From contig NZ_KI912148.1 of NCBI RefSeq assembly GCF_000517105.1, positions 1,358,518 through 1,422,517 on the forward strand: a stretch of 64,000 bases of DNA, written 5' to 3'. Of the stretch, positions 34,617-44,566 are shown in pieces. The translations under genes and the position numbers were made by a program. This DNA is from Fischerella sp. PCC 9605 (GTDB lineage Bacteria > Cyanobacteriota > Cyanobacteriia > Cyanobacteriales > Nostocaceae). The stretch's first letter is position 1. Every line of letters begins with the position of its first letter. The notes beneath the pieces are model-generated. The model saw nothing but the letters and a program-made list of their open reading frames with translations. It did no database searches and had not been told where the DNA came from.

Positions 34617-34985
34617 ATGTACAAAATTCTGATTGCCGAAGATGAAACTCGCATCGCAGCCTTCATCGAAAAAGGTTTACGCAAAAATGGCTTTGATACT
34701 GCAATTGCGAACGATGGCGAACAAGTTTTACAAATGCTTGAGAAGGCTGATTTTGATTTATTGTTACTGGATATAAATTTACCTATTAAAGATGGTTGGA
34801 CAGTATTATTTGAACTTAGAATCAACCACAATTATATTCCGATTATTATTGTCAGTGCTTGCCCTGACATTGAATCAAAAATTGGGAAATTGCAAAATGA
34901 AATTAGTGCTTACATCAGAAAGCCTTTTATTTTTGCGGATTTACTAAACAGCATTCGCGCCATTTTGCACCAAAAAATGGGGTGA
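34617..34985 (+). CDS. Single-domain response regulator (CheY-like)
   Basis: 122 residues, a receiver domain only, with no output domain. Acid pocket E8/D9 (LIAEDE), phospho-acceptor D52 (LLLLDINLP), Ser80 (IIVSA) and Lys102 (IRKPF) are all in place, so it should be phosphorylatable. It follows the HAMP histidine kinase on the same strand after about 330 bp, which suggests a two-component pair. How it passes on the signal is not visible. It converges with the porin gene, with only 12 bp between stops. Confidence 0.93.
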   Translation: MYKILIAEDETRIAAFIEKGLRKNGFDTAIANDGEQVLQMLEKADFDLLLLDINLPIKDGWTVLFELRINHNYIPIIIVSACPDIESKIGKLQNEISAYIRKPFIFADLLNSIRAILHQKMG

Positions 34986-34997
34986 AAATAACTATAA

Positions 34998-36572
34998 TTA
35001 AAACTTAAAAGTGGTGCGAATAGTGCCAACAAAAATGCTATCATTATTATCGTTATGTTCGGGATTGGTAATCACAAACATACCTGGGGTGATAGAAATA
35101 TTATCTGTGACTTGAAAACGATAAAAAGCTTCTAGATGTAAAGAGGTATCTTTATCAGCTATTTGGCTACTTTCTGTAACTTTTGGTGGCATCCCAAAAA
35201 CAAAACCTGCTAAATTACCTTGACTTCCCAAATCTGGAAAAGCTAAAGTCACAGCATAATTCAAGATATCTGCTTCAGCATCACTGACTCTAGACTCTGC
35301 TTTTATATAACCAACCCAACCAGAAACAATAAATTTAGGATTAACTCGCCAGCTAGTTTCTAAACCAAATGAATTCGCAGTAGTAGAAACATTTCCAAAT
35401 GGTCTGCGGGCAATTATACTACCTGTACTACCTGTCAAATTCACTCCACTTTCGCCACCTCCTGCATAGTAGGAGTGAAGGTAAGTTAAAGCAATACCTA
35501 AATTATCAACTGGTTGAAAAGTTAAGTTTCCCAGTGCAGCGTAATTTCCATTAAATAGCCCGTTTTTCTCCGTTGGCACTGAGGCATCATTTGTCATGTA
35601 TGCTAAGGCAAGATTGGTATTTTTACTCAATTGATAGTTGATGCCTAACCCTGTTCCTTCAACACTCCGCAAAATTGGGTTATACCTGCCAAATCGGGAA
35701 ATGCCACCGCTACCACTACTTGCTAAGGGATTAAGAGGTTCGGCAATATCATTTAATTCCATTTCCGTTGCAGCAACTGTTATTTTTACCCTATCGCCAA
35801 TGGGGAAAAAATAATACACTTCATTCAAGACGACATCATTATCTGTATCTTCATCAAATCCCAAACGGGTCATTCGCGTTCCTGTAATGCTGTCATCTAA
35901 CTCAGTAATATTTCCCGATTCTAAGCGCACATTTAAACCATCTTTGCCTGTAAAGCTGGTCTCAAAATTTAAACGTACGCGCTGGGCAAATATGACGTTT
36001 TTATCTAATTCTGGATTATTATTTGGATTGTCATCACTATCGGCAGCATTCTCACCAAAAACACTAGCGATTGCAAAAATTGCTTCTCCTGCTAGTTTGG
36101 TAGTGGTAGAAAATTGATTGGCTTCTAATTCAGCGGTTTTACTTTCTAACACATCTACTCGACGGCGTAGTGTTCCCAATTCTGTGGAGAACTCAGCTTG
36201 TAGTTTTTGCAGTAAGGCTAAATCTTCTTTAGTGACTAAATTATTCCTAGCAGTAGCAATCAATTCTTGCACTCTTTGCAGACAAGCATTTAAACTGGCA
36301 GCAAATTCATATCGCGTCATTGCTTGATTACCGCGATACGTACCGTTTGGATAGCCAGCAATACAACCGTAGCGTTCTGTTAGTAGTTGTAAAGCTTGAA
36401 ATGGCCAGTATGTAGGTCTAACGTCAGATAGTTGAGAAACCGATGTTAATTCTGATATCTCTTCTGGAGAAGATTGCGGCTGATTTTCCACGGCTAAAGC
36501 CTGGGTTGAAATAGATAATGTAGTGATGGTAAAGCTGGAAGCAAATATTAAAGAGTTAAACCAATTGTTCAT
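34998..36572 (-). CDS. Iron-uptake porin (SLH + OprB-type outer-membrane protein)
   Basis: 524 residues. Signal peptide at about 1-27, ending ALAVE. An SLH domain at about 45-105 (VSQLSDVRPTYWPFQALQLLTERYGCIAGYPNGTYRGNQAMTRYEFAA) anchors the protein to the wall polymer. A coiled-coil linker at about 110-155 (LVTKEDLALLQKLQAEF) follows, then a beta-barrel of OprB/carbohydrate-selective-porin type ending in a C-terminal Phe (TTFKF). This is the common major porin architecture of cyanobacterial outer membranes, linked to iron and other inorganic ion uptake. No Fur box could be placed with confidence. Confidence 0.92.
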   Translation of the reverse strand: MNNWFNSLIFASSFTITTLSISTQALAVENQPQSSPEEISELTSVSQLSDVRPTYWPFQALQLLTERYGCIAGYPNGTYRGNQAMTRYEFAASLNACLQRVQELIATARNNLVTKEDLALLQKLQAEFSTELGTLRRRVDVLESKTAELEANQFSTTTKLAGEAIFAIASVFGENAADSDDNPNNNPELDKNVIFAQRVRLNFETSFTGKDGLNVRLESGNITELDDSITGTRMTRLGFDEDTDNDVVLNEVYYFFPIGDRVKITVAATEMELNDIAEPLNPLASSGSGGISRFGRYNPILRSVEGTGLGINYQLSKNTNLALAYMTNDASVPTEKNGLFNGNYAALGNLTFQPVDNLGIALTYLHSYYAGGGESGVNLTGSTGSIIARRPFGNVSTTANSFGLETSWRVNPKFIVSGWVGYIKAESRVSDAEADILNYAVTLAFPDLGSQGNLAGFVFGMPPKVTESSQIADKDTSLHLEAFYRFQVTDNISITPGMFVITNPEHNDNNDSIFVGTIRTTFKF

Positions 36573-36858
36573 TTTTTCTAAGAGGGTGTTTATAAACTAT
36601 TTGTTAAGGACTTGAGAACTGACGACTTCGTGCCAATCACTGAATAAATCGCCTTTTTCCACCGAAAACTTATTCGTACTATTCCAGGTGCGCAAGTAAA
36701 ATATTTAACATTAATAATTGTGTATGCACACTTCATCAAATCAACCTTGTGAAATGAAATTGCTTTTTGCAATGGATGAGGAACTTTGTCGATTAATTCT
36801 AAAATAGTCATTGCATTCTAATTTCAGTTCTGAAATTTCGCACAAGCACACACATTCC

Positions 36859-39309
36859 ATGCGTATTTCTCTTAAATGGCTGCGGGAACTAGTCGAGGTC
36901 AAACTTAGCCCGGAAGATTTAGCAGAAACCCTGACGATGGCGGGGTTTGAAGTAGAAGATATTGAAGATCGCCGCACTTGGGCAGATGGTGTTGTGATTG
37001 GGAGAGTGCTTGAGCGGCAACCCCACCCCAATGCTGATAAATTAAGTGTTTGTCAAGTTGATATCGGTACAGGAGAAACTCTAAATATCGTTTGCGGTGC
37101 TGCCAATGTCCGCGCTGATATTTATGTGCCAGTTGCAACAGTAGGTACTTACTTACCAAATATCAATTTAAAGATTAAACCTGCAAAACTGCGCGGTGTC
37201 CCGTCGAACGGCATGATTTGTTCTCTAAAAGAACTGGGTTTGCCTAGCGATGTAGACGGGATTCATATCTTTACCCAGGAAAATCTCCAACTGGGTAGCG
37301 ATGTGCGATCGCTGTTGGGTTTAGATGATGTAATTTTAGATGTGACTGCGACTGCTAACCGCGCTGATGCCTTGAGTATGGTAGGTATAGCGCGGGAAGT
37401 CGCAGCCCTGACAGGCGCAAAACTAACTATTCCCGAACCTGATGAGGTGTCGGTTCCCCAAGGGGCGGGAAATTTAGCGATTAAAGTAGCCGATACACAA
37501 GCTTGCCCTGCTTATATTGGTACGGTAATTGAACAGGTAAAAATTGCACCCTCTCCTGATTGGTTGCAACAGCGCTTGCGAGCCGCAGGAGTGCGACCAA
37601 TAAATAATGTAGTAGATATTACTAACTATGTATTGTTGGAATGGGGACAGCCGCTACACGCCTTCGATCGCGATCGCCTCAAATCAATTGCTGGTGTAGA
37701 GACGCGCCATGGCGCGTCTCTACACATCGGCGTTCGCTTTGCCAACGCGGGAGAAACCCTGAAAACCCTAGACGGACAAACTCGCACTCTCTCTATCCAA
37801 AACCTACTCATCACCGCCAACGATAAACCCGTTGCTCTCGCAGGAGTGATGGGAGGCGAAGAAACCGAAGTCCATGAAGGTACGCAAAACCTTGTATTAG
37901 AAGCAGCATTATTTGATTCCGTTGCCATTCGCCGTTCTTCTCGGAGTGTGGGGTTAAGAAGTGAGTCTTCTGCTCGCTACGAACGCGGTATAAACAGCGC
38001 TGGGTTGGAAATAGCCACACGCCGCGCCTTAAACTTAATTACCGAACTCGCTCAGGGAAATCTTGTCACTCAGGAAATTAGCGATACTCGTCCCGATCCA
38101 TCCACTTGGACACGTTCGATAGAACTACGTTTAGAGCGAGTTAATCAAGTGTTGGGGCCTGTTGATTTGGGAGAAAAAACCGGAGAACTGCAAGCTGAAG
38201 ATGTAGAACGCATCTTAACGGCATTAGGATGTCAGCTTACTTCTTTAGACGAAGGCAAGTGGATGGTGACAGTACCGCCCTACCGTTACCGCGACTTAGA
38301 ACGGGAAATAGATTTAGTTGAAGAAATTGCCCGTCTCTACGGCTACGATAATTTCTGCGACACCCTACCCGAAAAGTCAGGAGCAGGTTATTTACCTTTT
38401 GATGTAGAAATGCTCCGGAAGTTGCGAACTGCTTTCCGGGCAGAAGGTTTGACAGAATTAATGCACTACTCCCTAGTCAAGCCTGGGGAAGACAGACAGA
38501 TAGCGCTAGCAAATCCGTTATTTGTAGAATATTCCGCTCTGCGAACTGATTTGATATCCGGGTTGATAGACGCTTTTGTGTACAACTTAGAACAAGGCAA
38601 TGGCCCCCTCAACGGTTTTGAAATTGGGCGAATTTTCTGGCAGGAAGAAAACGGCTTGCAAGAAGCGGATGCCATAGCTGGAATTATGGGGGGCGATCGC
38701 ACCTCCAGCAAGTGGACAAGGAGCGGACGCGAACAGCCCATGACTTGGTTTGAAGCCAAGGGTTTGTTAGAAAGCGTATTTCAGCAAATGGGCTTGCAAG
38801 TAGAATATCAACCCGATCGCCGTGATGAACGCTTGCATCCAGGACGTACTGCTTCGTTGTGGATCGGAGGAAACAGACTAGGTATCTTTGGGCAACTGCA
38901 TCCCCAACTACGGCACGAAAGAGGTTTACCAGAAGCAGTTTACCTGTTTCAACTGCATCTGGATGTACTGTTGGACGCACTGGATCAAGATGAAATCGTC
39001 GTACCGACATTTAAACCTTATTCCACCTATCCAGCTACTGACAGAGACATCGCCTTTTTCGCACCCGTGAAAGTGACAGTTGCCGAAATAGAAAAAGCAA
39101 TTAACAACGCAGGCAAAAATTTACTAGAGTCTGTGGAATTGTTTGATGAATATCGCGGCGAACATGTACCGCCAGGACAGCGGAGTTTGGCATTCCGCTT
39201 AATCTATCGGGCCAGCGATCGCACTCTTACCGATGCAGAAGTTGAACCAGTACATCAAAAAGTTCGCGATACACTAGTCGAAAAATTTGGTGTTGCCTTG
39301 AGAAGTTAA
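36859..39309 (+). CDS. pheT: Phenylalanyl-tRNA synthetase beta subunit with repeat-derived insertion
   Basis: 816 residues from the ATG at 36859 ([11 protein letters not shown]); upstream in-frame codons from 36811 are not expected. Domain order is normal: EMAP-like tRNA-binding ([19 protein letters not shown]), B3/B4, B5, catalytic-like core and C-terminal anticodon-binding domain ([17 protein letters not shown]). A 30-bp perfect palindrome lies at 37695-37724 in the B3/B4 region, adding [10 protein letters not shown] between [14 protein letters not shown] and [17 protein letters not shown], where homologues continue without it. The frame is kept, so the enzyme is presumably functional and tolerates the loop. 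pheS is not in the window. Confidence 0.97.
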   Translation: MRISLKWLRELVEVKLSPEDLAETLTMAGFEVEDIEDRRTWADGVVIGRVLERQPHPNADKLSVCQVDIGTGETLNIVCGAANVRADIYVPVATVGTYLPNINLKIKPAKLRGVPSNGMICSLKELGLPSDVDGIHIFTQENLQLGSDVRSLLGLDDVILDVTATANRADALSMVGIAREVAALTGAKLTIPEPDEVSVPQGAGNLAIKVADTQACPAYIGTVIEQVKIAPSPDWLQQRLRAAGVRPINNVVDITNYVLLEWGQPLHAFDRDRLKSIAGVETRHGASLHIGVRFANAGETLKTLDGQTRTLSIQNLLITANDKPVALAGVMGGEETEVHEGTQNLVLEAALFDSVAIRRSSRSVGLRSESSARYERGINSAGLEIATRRALNLITELAQGNLVTQEISDTRPDPSTWTRSIELRLERVNQVLGPVDLGEKTGELQAEDVERILTALGCQLTSLDEGKWMVTVPPYRYRDLEREIDLVEEIARLYGYDNFCDTLPEKSGAGYLPFDVEMLRKLRTAFRAEGLTELMHYSLVKPGEDRQIALANPLFVEYSALRTDLISGLIDAFVYNLEQGNGPLNGFEIGRIFWQEENGLQEADAIAGIMGGDRTSSKWTRSGREQPMTWFEAKGLLESVFQQMGLQVEYQPDRRDERLHPGRTASLWIGGNRLGIFGQLHPQLRHERGLPEAVYLFQLHLDVLLDALDQDEIVVPTFKPYSTYPATDRDIAFFAPVKVTVAEIEKAINNAGKNLLESVELFDEYRGEHVPPGQRSLAFRLIYRASDRTLTDAEVEPVHQKVRDTLVEKFGVALRS
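37695..37724. repeat. 30-bp perfect palindrome inside pheT
   Basis: Identical in all 30 bases to 28365-28394 (half-site TGTAGAGACGCGCCA). Its length of 30 adds ten codons without a stop or frameshift. Confidence 0.97.
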
Positions 39310-39460
39310 TAGTAGTTGGTTGTTGGTTGTTGGTGAGCCAGCGCGGTCTTGGGGGTTCCCCCCATGAGCGACTGGCGAACCCGGAGGGTTGTTGGTTGTT
39401 GGTTATTTGGAAATTATCAGTAACATCCAAACAACTAAGAACCACCAACAAACAACAAAA
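39308..39460. repeat. STRR hairpin module with nested G/C-rich element
   Basis: A T/G arm (TTGTTGG units) is interrupted at about 39333-39388 by a hairpin-forming element (GCCAGCGC...GGGGGTTCCCCC...GCGACTGGC). The T/G units then resume. A complementary CAACAAC/CCACCAAC arm follows at about 39427-39460. Confidence 0.85.
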
Positions 39461-39493
39461 TAAGACCTTTTGAATTTTGATTATTGATGACCT

Positions 39494-39763
39494 ATGCCCA
39501 AATATATAATGTGGGGAACTTACTGCGAAGATGTCCTCGAAAAACGCGCTCCTTACCGACAAGCGCATTTAGATGGACTGGCAAAACAGAAAGAATCTGG
39601 CGTGTTAATTACTATTGGGCCTACTAAAGATGTGACCAAAGTGTTTGGAATTTATGAAGCGCCAGATGAAGAAACAGTACGCCAGTTAGTAGAAAATGAT
39701 CCCTACTGGCAAAACGGTATTTGGACAGAATACTTTATCAAAGAATGGATTCAGGCATTTTGA
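39494..39763 (+). CDS. YciI-family protein
   Basis: 89 residues, ferredoxin-like YCII fold. Motifs are YIMWGTYCEDVLEKRAPYRQAHLDGL, with the His conserved in the family, and FGIYEAPDEETVRQLVENDPYWQNGIW. YciI proteins are small, probably dimeric, and of uncertain function; some act as dehydrochlorinase-like enzymes. It is the only gene after pheT on this strand before a repeat-containing gap. Confidence 0.9.
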   Translation: MPKYIMWGTYCEDVLEKRAPYRQAHLDGLAKQKESGVLITIGPTKDVTKVFGIYEAPDEETVRQLVENDPYWQNGIWTEYFIKEWIQAF

Positions 39764-40113
39764 TTCACAGCAAGCTAAGCCATTGTCTTACTCAATACAA
39801 AAATTCATAAATTCCTAGCTAGTAAAACTCAGAAAAACTCTGCGTACCTCCGCGCTGACTTTGCGTACCTCTGCGTTTAAAAACGCTCCTATTTTACGCA
39901 AAGCAATAACTAATGACTATGGAGATCCTCACAAACGAACTTCAACGCCTTACAGCTTACTACTGTGTGCCAATAACGAAACTGGCAGCCGAACATACTT
40001 TTTTACGGGTATCATGAAAGATTTTTCATGCAAGAAAAATTACTGTTGCCTAGACTGAAAGTAGAGTCAAACAAATTCAATCATTAAATTAAATCAGTTG
40101 AGAAGGTATTTCT
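39764..40113. other. Gene-free stretch with a dispersed repeat
   Basis: The segment 39835-39885 is built from CTCTGCGTACCTC / CTTTGCGTACCTC units, a form of dispersed repeat common in this cyanobacterial group. The rest is AT-rich and should hold the promoter of the glycine-zipper gene. Confidence 0.5.
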
Positions 40114-40530
40114 ATGAACAAGATATTGAAACGTGCATTTTTACCCAGCCTAATGGCTGCAAGTGTAGCTGGTGCTAGCTTGGTTCCTGCTCAACCTGCG
40201 TCTGCTGATGAATACATCCTCCAAGATACCGCGATCGGAGCAGGTGCTGGCATCCTATCTGGTGCGATCAGAGGACGTGGTTCTGTATTAAACAACGCTG
40301 TTAAGGGTGCTGCTGCTGGTGCTGCTGTCAATGCCGTTCACGGTACTAGAAAGCAACCGCAAAACCGTGTATACCGTAACATCGGTCAAGATGTCGGCGT
40401 CGGTGCGGCTGCTGGTGCAGCAACTGGCACAATTCTTCGTGGCAACACCAGAAATGCCGCTGGCGATGCAATTGATGGCGCAGCCGCAGGTGCAGCTATC
40501 AACATCCTTACCAATGGAAAAAGAAGGTAA
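40114..40530 (+). CDS. Secreted glycine-zipper protein
   Basis: 138 residues. A signal peptide spans about 1-31 (ending PASADE) and AGAAGGT precedes the ATG. Three Gly/Ala-rich glycine-zipper segments follow (AIGAGAGILSGAIRG, VKGAAAGAAVNAV, VGVGAAAGAATGTIL and DGAAAGAAINIL), separated by basic loops. Such helices pack closely in or on the outer membrane. No known enzyme activity. It converges with cobK, with 16 bp between stops and no visible terminator. Confidence 0.82.
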   Translation: MNKILKRAFLPSLMAASVAGASLVPAQPASADEYILQDTAIGAGAGILSGAIRGRGSVLNNAVKGAAAGAAVNAVHGTRKQPQNRVYRNIGQDVGVGAAAGAATGTILRGNTRNAAGDAIDGAAAGAAINILTNGKRR

Positions 40531-40546
40531 TTCGGAAATTACCAGT

Positions 40547-41338
40547 TCAAGCACTAACTACGTGCTGACAGCAAAATTCCAACGCCTCTGATACATCACT
40601 TGTTTGCTGCGGATAGGCAACCTCTGGGCGAGTAATTATTACTAGCTTTACGCCCAACTCCGCTGCAACCCTTCGCTTAACGTCCTCTCCTCCTGCTGTA
40701 CCTGATGCCTTGGTGATAACTAAGGAAATATCCCAGTGACGCCATAGCGCCTTTTCTAAATCAGCTGAGATGGGAGGACGTAAGCAAATAATTCTATCTG
40801 GTGTAAATCCTGCCTTTGATGCAGCCTCTAAAGCTATTTGTGAAGGAAGTAGCCTAGCAAACAAAGTAGCTCGCTCTTGCCAAGGTAAAAATAGGTGCAA
40901 TGGTCTATATCCCACAGTCAAAAGCACCCGTTCCTTAGCTAAGTAATTTCCGCAAATTGCTGTATTAAAACTATCTATATAAACTATTCTCCCCTTCCCC
41001 TCCTCTCCCCTTCCCCCCCTCTCTTCAATAACGGGGCGTTCGTAGCGCAGGTAAGGAATTTGCAACTTTTGACACACTGCGATCGCATTTTTGGAAATTT
41101 CCACTGCGTAAGGGTGAGATGCATCTAAAACAGCGACAACTTGCTGTTGTTGCAAAAATTTATCTAAGTTTACAAAACTTAAATTTCCTACCCAAACCAA
41201 CAACGTCGATGCATTTGGGTAAAGCGATCGCGCTGCTTCTGTGGTGACAGAAACGACGCAAGAAATTTGGGAGTGGGCGAGTGCTTCTGCTAAAAAAACG
41301 CTTTCAGCAGTCCCACCAATTAACCAGATTCGTCCCAC
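40547..41338 (-). CDS. cobK: Precorrin-6A reductase with repeat-derived loop
   Basis: Reduces (cobalt-)precorrin-6A in corrin-ring synthesis (CobK/CbiJ). 263 residues from a GTG start. Family motifs are WLIGGTAESVFLAEAL at the N-terminus, VLDASHPYAVEISKNA near residue 71, YLRYERP near 95, LLTVGYRPL near 140, and SLVITKASGTAGGEDVKRRVAAELG near 208. Between ERP and the next strand there is a Glu/Gly/Arg loop (EERGGRGEEGKG), encoded by a purine-rich CTCCCC/CTTCCCC-type repeat, that is not a normal part of the fold. Other cobalamin genes are not adjacent. Confidence 0.92.
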   Translation of the reverse strand: MGRIWLIGGTAESVFLAEALAHSQISCVVSVTTEAARSLYPNASTLLVWVGNLSFVNLDKFLQQQQVVAVLDASHPYAVEISKNAIAVCQKLQIPYLRYERPVIEERGGRGEEGKGRIVYIDSFNTAICGNYLAKERVLLTVGYRPLHLFLPWQERATLFARLLPSQIALEAASKAGFTPDRIICLRPPISADLEKALWRHWDISLVITKASGTAGGEDVKRRVAAELGVKLVIITRPEVAYPQQTSDVSEALEFCCQHVVSA

Positions 41339-41375
41339 CGCCGAATTCTCATGATTGGAAATTTAACAGTAATCT

Positions 41376-41567
41376 TTAACCCTTAAGCGCCTTTCTAAAG
41401 TTTTGACGATAAGACTTATTTGCAATATACAAAGCTGGCCAAAGCAAAGATAACATCAGGCGATTGCCCAAGCTGCGAGTGAAGTTCGTATTTCTAAATC
41501 CACTCCAAAACTTCCATGCACCACCTACGTAACCTACTAAAAGTACAAAACCAATCAATTCACCCAT
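41376..41567 (-). CDS. Small membrane protein, conserved in cyanobacteria
   Basis: 63 residues (MGELIGFVLLVGYVGGAWKF...). One hydrophobic span at about residues 4-20 and a second weaker one near 38-50 (LMLSLLWPALYIA), then a basic C-terminus. It reads as a real protein, with balanced codon use and a compact layout behind cobK on the same strand (37 bp between the genes). No family name recalled. Function unknown. Confidence 0.6.
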   Translation of the reverse strand: MGELIGFVLLVGYVGGAWKFWSGFRNTNFTRSLGNRLMLSLLWPALYIANKSYRQNFRKALKG

Positions 41568-41979
41568 TCCAATCTACTCCACAAGCACAAGACAGTATCT
41601 ATAAAAATCCTTATATTCCAGTTTAAAGTAGCCTTCCTCATAGCATCCAGTTATAGTTCATCAACAAAGCAATCCAAAACTCGGTGAAAATCAAGTCAAA
41701 AAGCAAAACTAAAAACAAAAACAAAAATATTTTTATTTTTTCTTGTTGATTAGTCATTCGTAAAGACAAAGGACAAATGACTAATAACTCCGCGTAGCGG
41801 CTTGATTTTGTATCGACAAACAAGCTAGTGTGATGAGTAGATGTACTTACGCCTAGCTAGATGCATCTTGCGGAAGTTCCTCAAATTTCAACATCCATAG
41901 GACACTAAAGAAAGGAGACAGAACTTAATCTGATTTAATCTTGATGCAGCAAGTGGTGCAAATAGCCTAAGGAGGATCT
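41568..41979. other. Gene-free stretch upstream of the sugar-nucleotide fusion gene
   Basis: It holds a small STRR module at 41748-41786 and a possible 61-codon frame on the minus strand that starts inside that repeat and that I do not trust. The last 100 bp should contain the promoter of the downstream gene. Confidence 0.45.
41748..41786. repeat. Small STRR hairpin module
   Basis: TTAGTCATTCG followed by ACAAAGGACAAATGACTAAT: a short version of the T/G arm then A/C arm module. Confidence 0.65.
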
Positions 41980-44508
41980 ATGAGAGCAGTACTGATGGCA
42001 GGCGGATCGGGAACGCGACTTCGTCCGTTAACATGCGACCTGCCTAAACCTATGGTACCCATCCTAAATCGACCAATTGCCGAACATATAATTAATCTTC
42101 TCAAACGGCATGACATCACAGAAGTAGTTGCCACACTGCATTATTTACCTGATGCCTTGCGAGATTACTTTCAAGATGGCAGCGATTTTGGTGTACAGAT
42201 TACTTACTCAGTGGAAGAAGACCAGCCCTTGGGTACAGCAGGCTGTGTGAAAAACATTGCTGAACTTCTAGATGAAACCTTTTTAGTAATTAGCGGTGAT
42301 AGTATCACAGATTTTGATCTGTCAGCAGCAATTGAATTTCACAAACAAAAAAAATCGAAAGCAACTTTGATTTTGACTCGTGTTCCCAACCCAATAGAGT
42401 TTGGAGTAGTAATTACTGATGAAGAAGGCCGAATTAAACGATTTTTAGAAAAACCTTCTACTAGTGAAATTTTTTCCGATACTGTTAACACTGGTGCTTA
42501 CATTTTGGAACCAGAGGTTTTGGAATATTTGCCAGCCAACCAGGAATCGGACTTTTCTAAAGATTTATTTCCTTTGTTGCTGGAAGAAGGCGAACCAATG
42601 TTTGGTTACATCGCTAAAGGCTACTGGTGCGATGTCGGTCATTTAGATGCCTATCGTGAAGCTCAGTATGATGCATTAGATCGTAAAGTTAAGCTTGACT
42701 TTCCTTATAAAGAGCAATCTCCTGGTTTATGGGTAGGTCAAAACACTTACATTGACCCCACAGCTGAAATTGAAGCCCCTGCCATTATTGGTGACAATTG
42801 CCGCATCGGTGCCAGAGTTCAGATCGAGGCAGGAACAGTGATTGGGGATAATGTCACCATTGGTGCTGATGCCAACCTCAAGCGCCCGATTCTTTGGAAT
42901 GGTGCAATTATTGGTGAAGAAGCGCACCTATCCGCTTGCGTAATTTCCCGTGGTACTCGTGTAGATCGCCGCGCTCATGTATTAGAAGCTGCCGTAGTCG
43001 GTTCACTTTCAACGGTGGGAGAAGAAGCCCAAATTAGCCCTGGCGTGCGGGTTTGGCCCAGTAAAAAGATTGAGTCAGGGGCGATTTTGAATATTAACCT
43101 GATTTGGGGGAATACCGCCCAGCGCAACTTGTTTGGGCAACGGGGCGTACAAGGATTGGCAAATATTGATATTACCCCTGAATTTGCAGTGAAATTGGGT
43201 GCTGCTTATGGTTCTACTTTGAAACCCGGTTCAAAGGTAACGGTTTCCCGCGACCAACGTAATATCTCGCGCATGGTCACGCGCTCGTTAATCGCCGGTC
43301 TCATGTCCGTTGGTGTGAATATTCAGAACCTAGACGCGACAGCTATCCCGATCGCGCGTACTGTTATACCAACAATGGGTGTAGCTGGCGGTATCCACGT
43401 ACGCGTACATCCAGATCGCCCAGATTATATCCTGATTGAATTCCTCGACGCCAAGGGCATTAATATTTCCAAAGCTAAAGAAAAGAAAATTGAAGGCGCT
43501 TACTTCAAAGAAGATATGCGGCGATCGCTCATTCACGAAATTGGCGATGTTGCCTATCCCAGTGAAGTGGCTGACGAATACTGCACAGCCTTTGAAAAGC
43601 TGTTACACATTGACACAATTCGCAATAGTCGGGCAAAAGTAGTAATTGACTACGTTTATGCCGTATCCGGTGCAGTGTTGCCGCAAATGTTAGACAAGTA
43701 TGCGGTGGATGCGGTAGTACTCAATGCCAGTTTGAATAAAACTGCCATGTCTGCTACTGACCGTGAAACACTACTGACGCAGTTGGGTCATGTAGTAGAG
43801 GCGTTAAAAGCGAACTTTGGCGTCCAGGTATCGGCGAATGGCGAACAGCTAATTTTGGTTGATGAATCTGGCATAGCTATTCGTGGGGAAATGTTAACAG
43901 CACTGATGGTAGACATGATGTTAACCTCCAATCCTAGAGGAACAGTTGTCGTACCAGTACATGCATCCAGTGCGGTAGAACAAATTGCCCGTCGCCACGA
44001 TGGTAAAGTCATTCGCACCAAAGCCAATCCCACGGCGTTGATGGAGGCAAGTTACAAGAATCCGAATGTAGTGTTGGGAGGTAGTGCAGACACAGGCTTT
44101 ATTTTCCCGCAGTTGCATCCGGGTTTTGATGCCATGTTCTGCATTGCTAAATTAATTGAGATGCTGACAATCCAAGAGCGATCGCTTGCCGCCGTCCGGT
44201 CAGAATTGCCGCGCGTGGTACATAAATCTCATGTGATTCGTTGTCCCTGGACTGCCAAAGGAGCGCTAATGCGTCACCTGGTAGAAACTCACCCAGCACA
44301 AAATCTGGAATTAATCGATGGGGTAAAAATTTGCCACCCCTACGATGATAGTTGGGTGTTAGTTTTACCCGATGCCAGCGAACCACTAGTACATTTGTAT
44401 GCCAATAGTAACGATCGCGATTGGGTAGATGAGACTTTAAGACATTACCGCACCCGCGTGCAGACGTTTGTAGAAAAAGAACAGGAACAAGTTGTCGCAG
44501 AAGTGTAG
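41980..44508 (+). CDS. Nucleotidyltransferase (mannose-1-P guanylyltransferase-like) fused to phosphomannomutase-like domain
   Basis: 842 residues with AAGGAGG 6-7 bases before the ATG. Residues 1-235 form an NDP-sugar pyrophosphorylase domain ([31 protein letters not shown]). Residues ~255-375 are left-handed beta-helix hexapeptides ([14 protein letters not shown]). Residues ~385-830 resemble phosphomannomutase, but the usual TASHNP phosphoserine loop reads [12 protein letters not shown] and the metal DGD loop reads VDESG. The mutase half is therefore probably non-catalytic and may be regulatory (inference). The expected role is in polysaccharide precursor synthesis. The gene ends at a strong terminator. 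Confidence 0.9.
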   Translation: MRAVLMAGGSGTRLRPLTCDLPKPMVPILNRPIAEHIINLLKRHDITEVVATLHYLPDALRDYFQDGSDFGVQITYSVEEDQPLGTAGCVKNIAELLDETFLVISGDSITDFDLSAAIEFHKQKKSKATLILTRVPNPIEFGVVITDEEGRIKRFLEKPSTSEIFSDTVNTGAYILEPEVLEYLPANQESDFSKDLFPLLLEEGEPMFGYIAKGYWCDVGHLDAYREAQYDALDRKVKLDFPYKEQSPGLWVGQNTYIDPTAEIEAPAIIGDNCRIGARVQIEAGTVIGDNVTIGADANLKRPILWNGAIIGEEAHLSACVISRGTRVDRRAHVLEAAVVGSLSTVGEEAQISPGVRVWPSKKIESGAILNINLIWGNTAQRNLFGQRGVQGLANIDITPEFAVKLGAAYGSTLKPGSKVTVSRDQRNISRMVTRSLIAGLMSVGVNIQNLDATAIPIARTVIPTMGVAGGIHVRVHPDRPDYILIEFLDAKGINISKAKEKKIEGAYFKEDMRRSLIHEIGDVAYPSEVADEYCTAFEKLLHIDTIRNSRAKVVIDYVYAVSGAVLPQMLDKYAVDAVVLNASLNKTAMSATDRETLLTQLGHVVEALKANFGVQVSANGEQLILVDESGIAIRGEMLTALMVDMMLTSNPRGTVVVPVHASSAVEQIARRHDGKVIRTKANPTALMEASYKNPNVVLGGSADTGFIFPQLHPGFDAMFCIAKLIEMLTIQERSLAAVRSELPRVVHKSHVIRCPWTAKGALMRHLVETHPAQNLELIDGVKICHPYDDSWVLVLPDASEPLVHLYANSNDRDWVDETLRHYRTRVQTFVEKEQEQVVAEV

Positions 44509-44541
44509 CAGCAAATCTGATTTGTAAACGCCTTATTGTAT

Positions 44542-44566
44542 AGCCCGCATACGCGGGCTTTGTTTA
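44542..44566. terminator. Terminator between the fusion gene and the MscS gene
   Basis: AGCCCGC, 4-base loop, GCGGGCT, then TTGTTTA. A compact G/C-rich stem between convergent genes. Confidence 0.85.

Noticed and set aside
36590-36811. 73-codon minus-strand frame upstream of the porin
   Set aside because: No recognisable family. It lies in the promoter region between the porin and pheT and has no ribosome-binding site.
41638-41823. 61-codon minus-strand frame with a hydrophobic segment
   Set aside because: It starts inside a heptamer repeat and a low-complexity A/T region. The hydrophobic run is encoded by AAAAACAAAAAC-type sequence. It could start at a later Met, but support is too weak.
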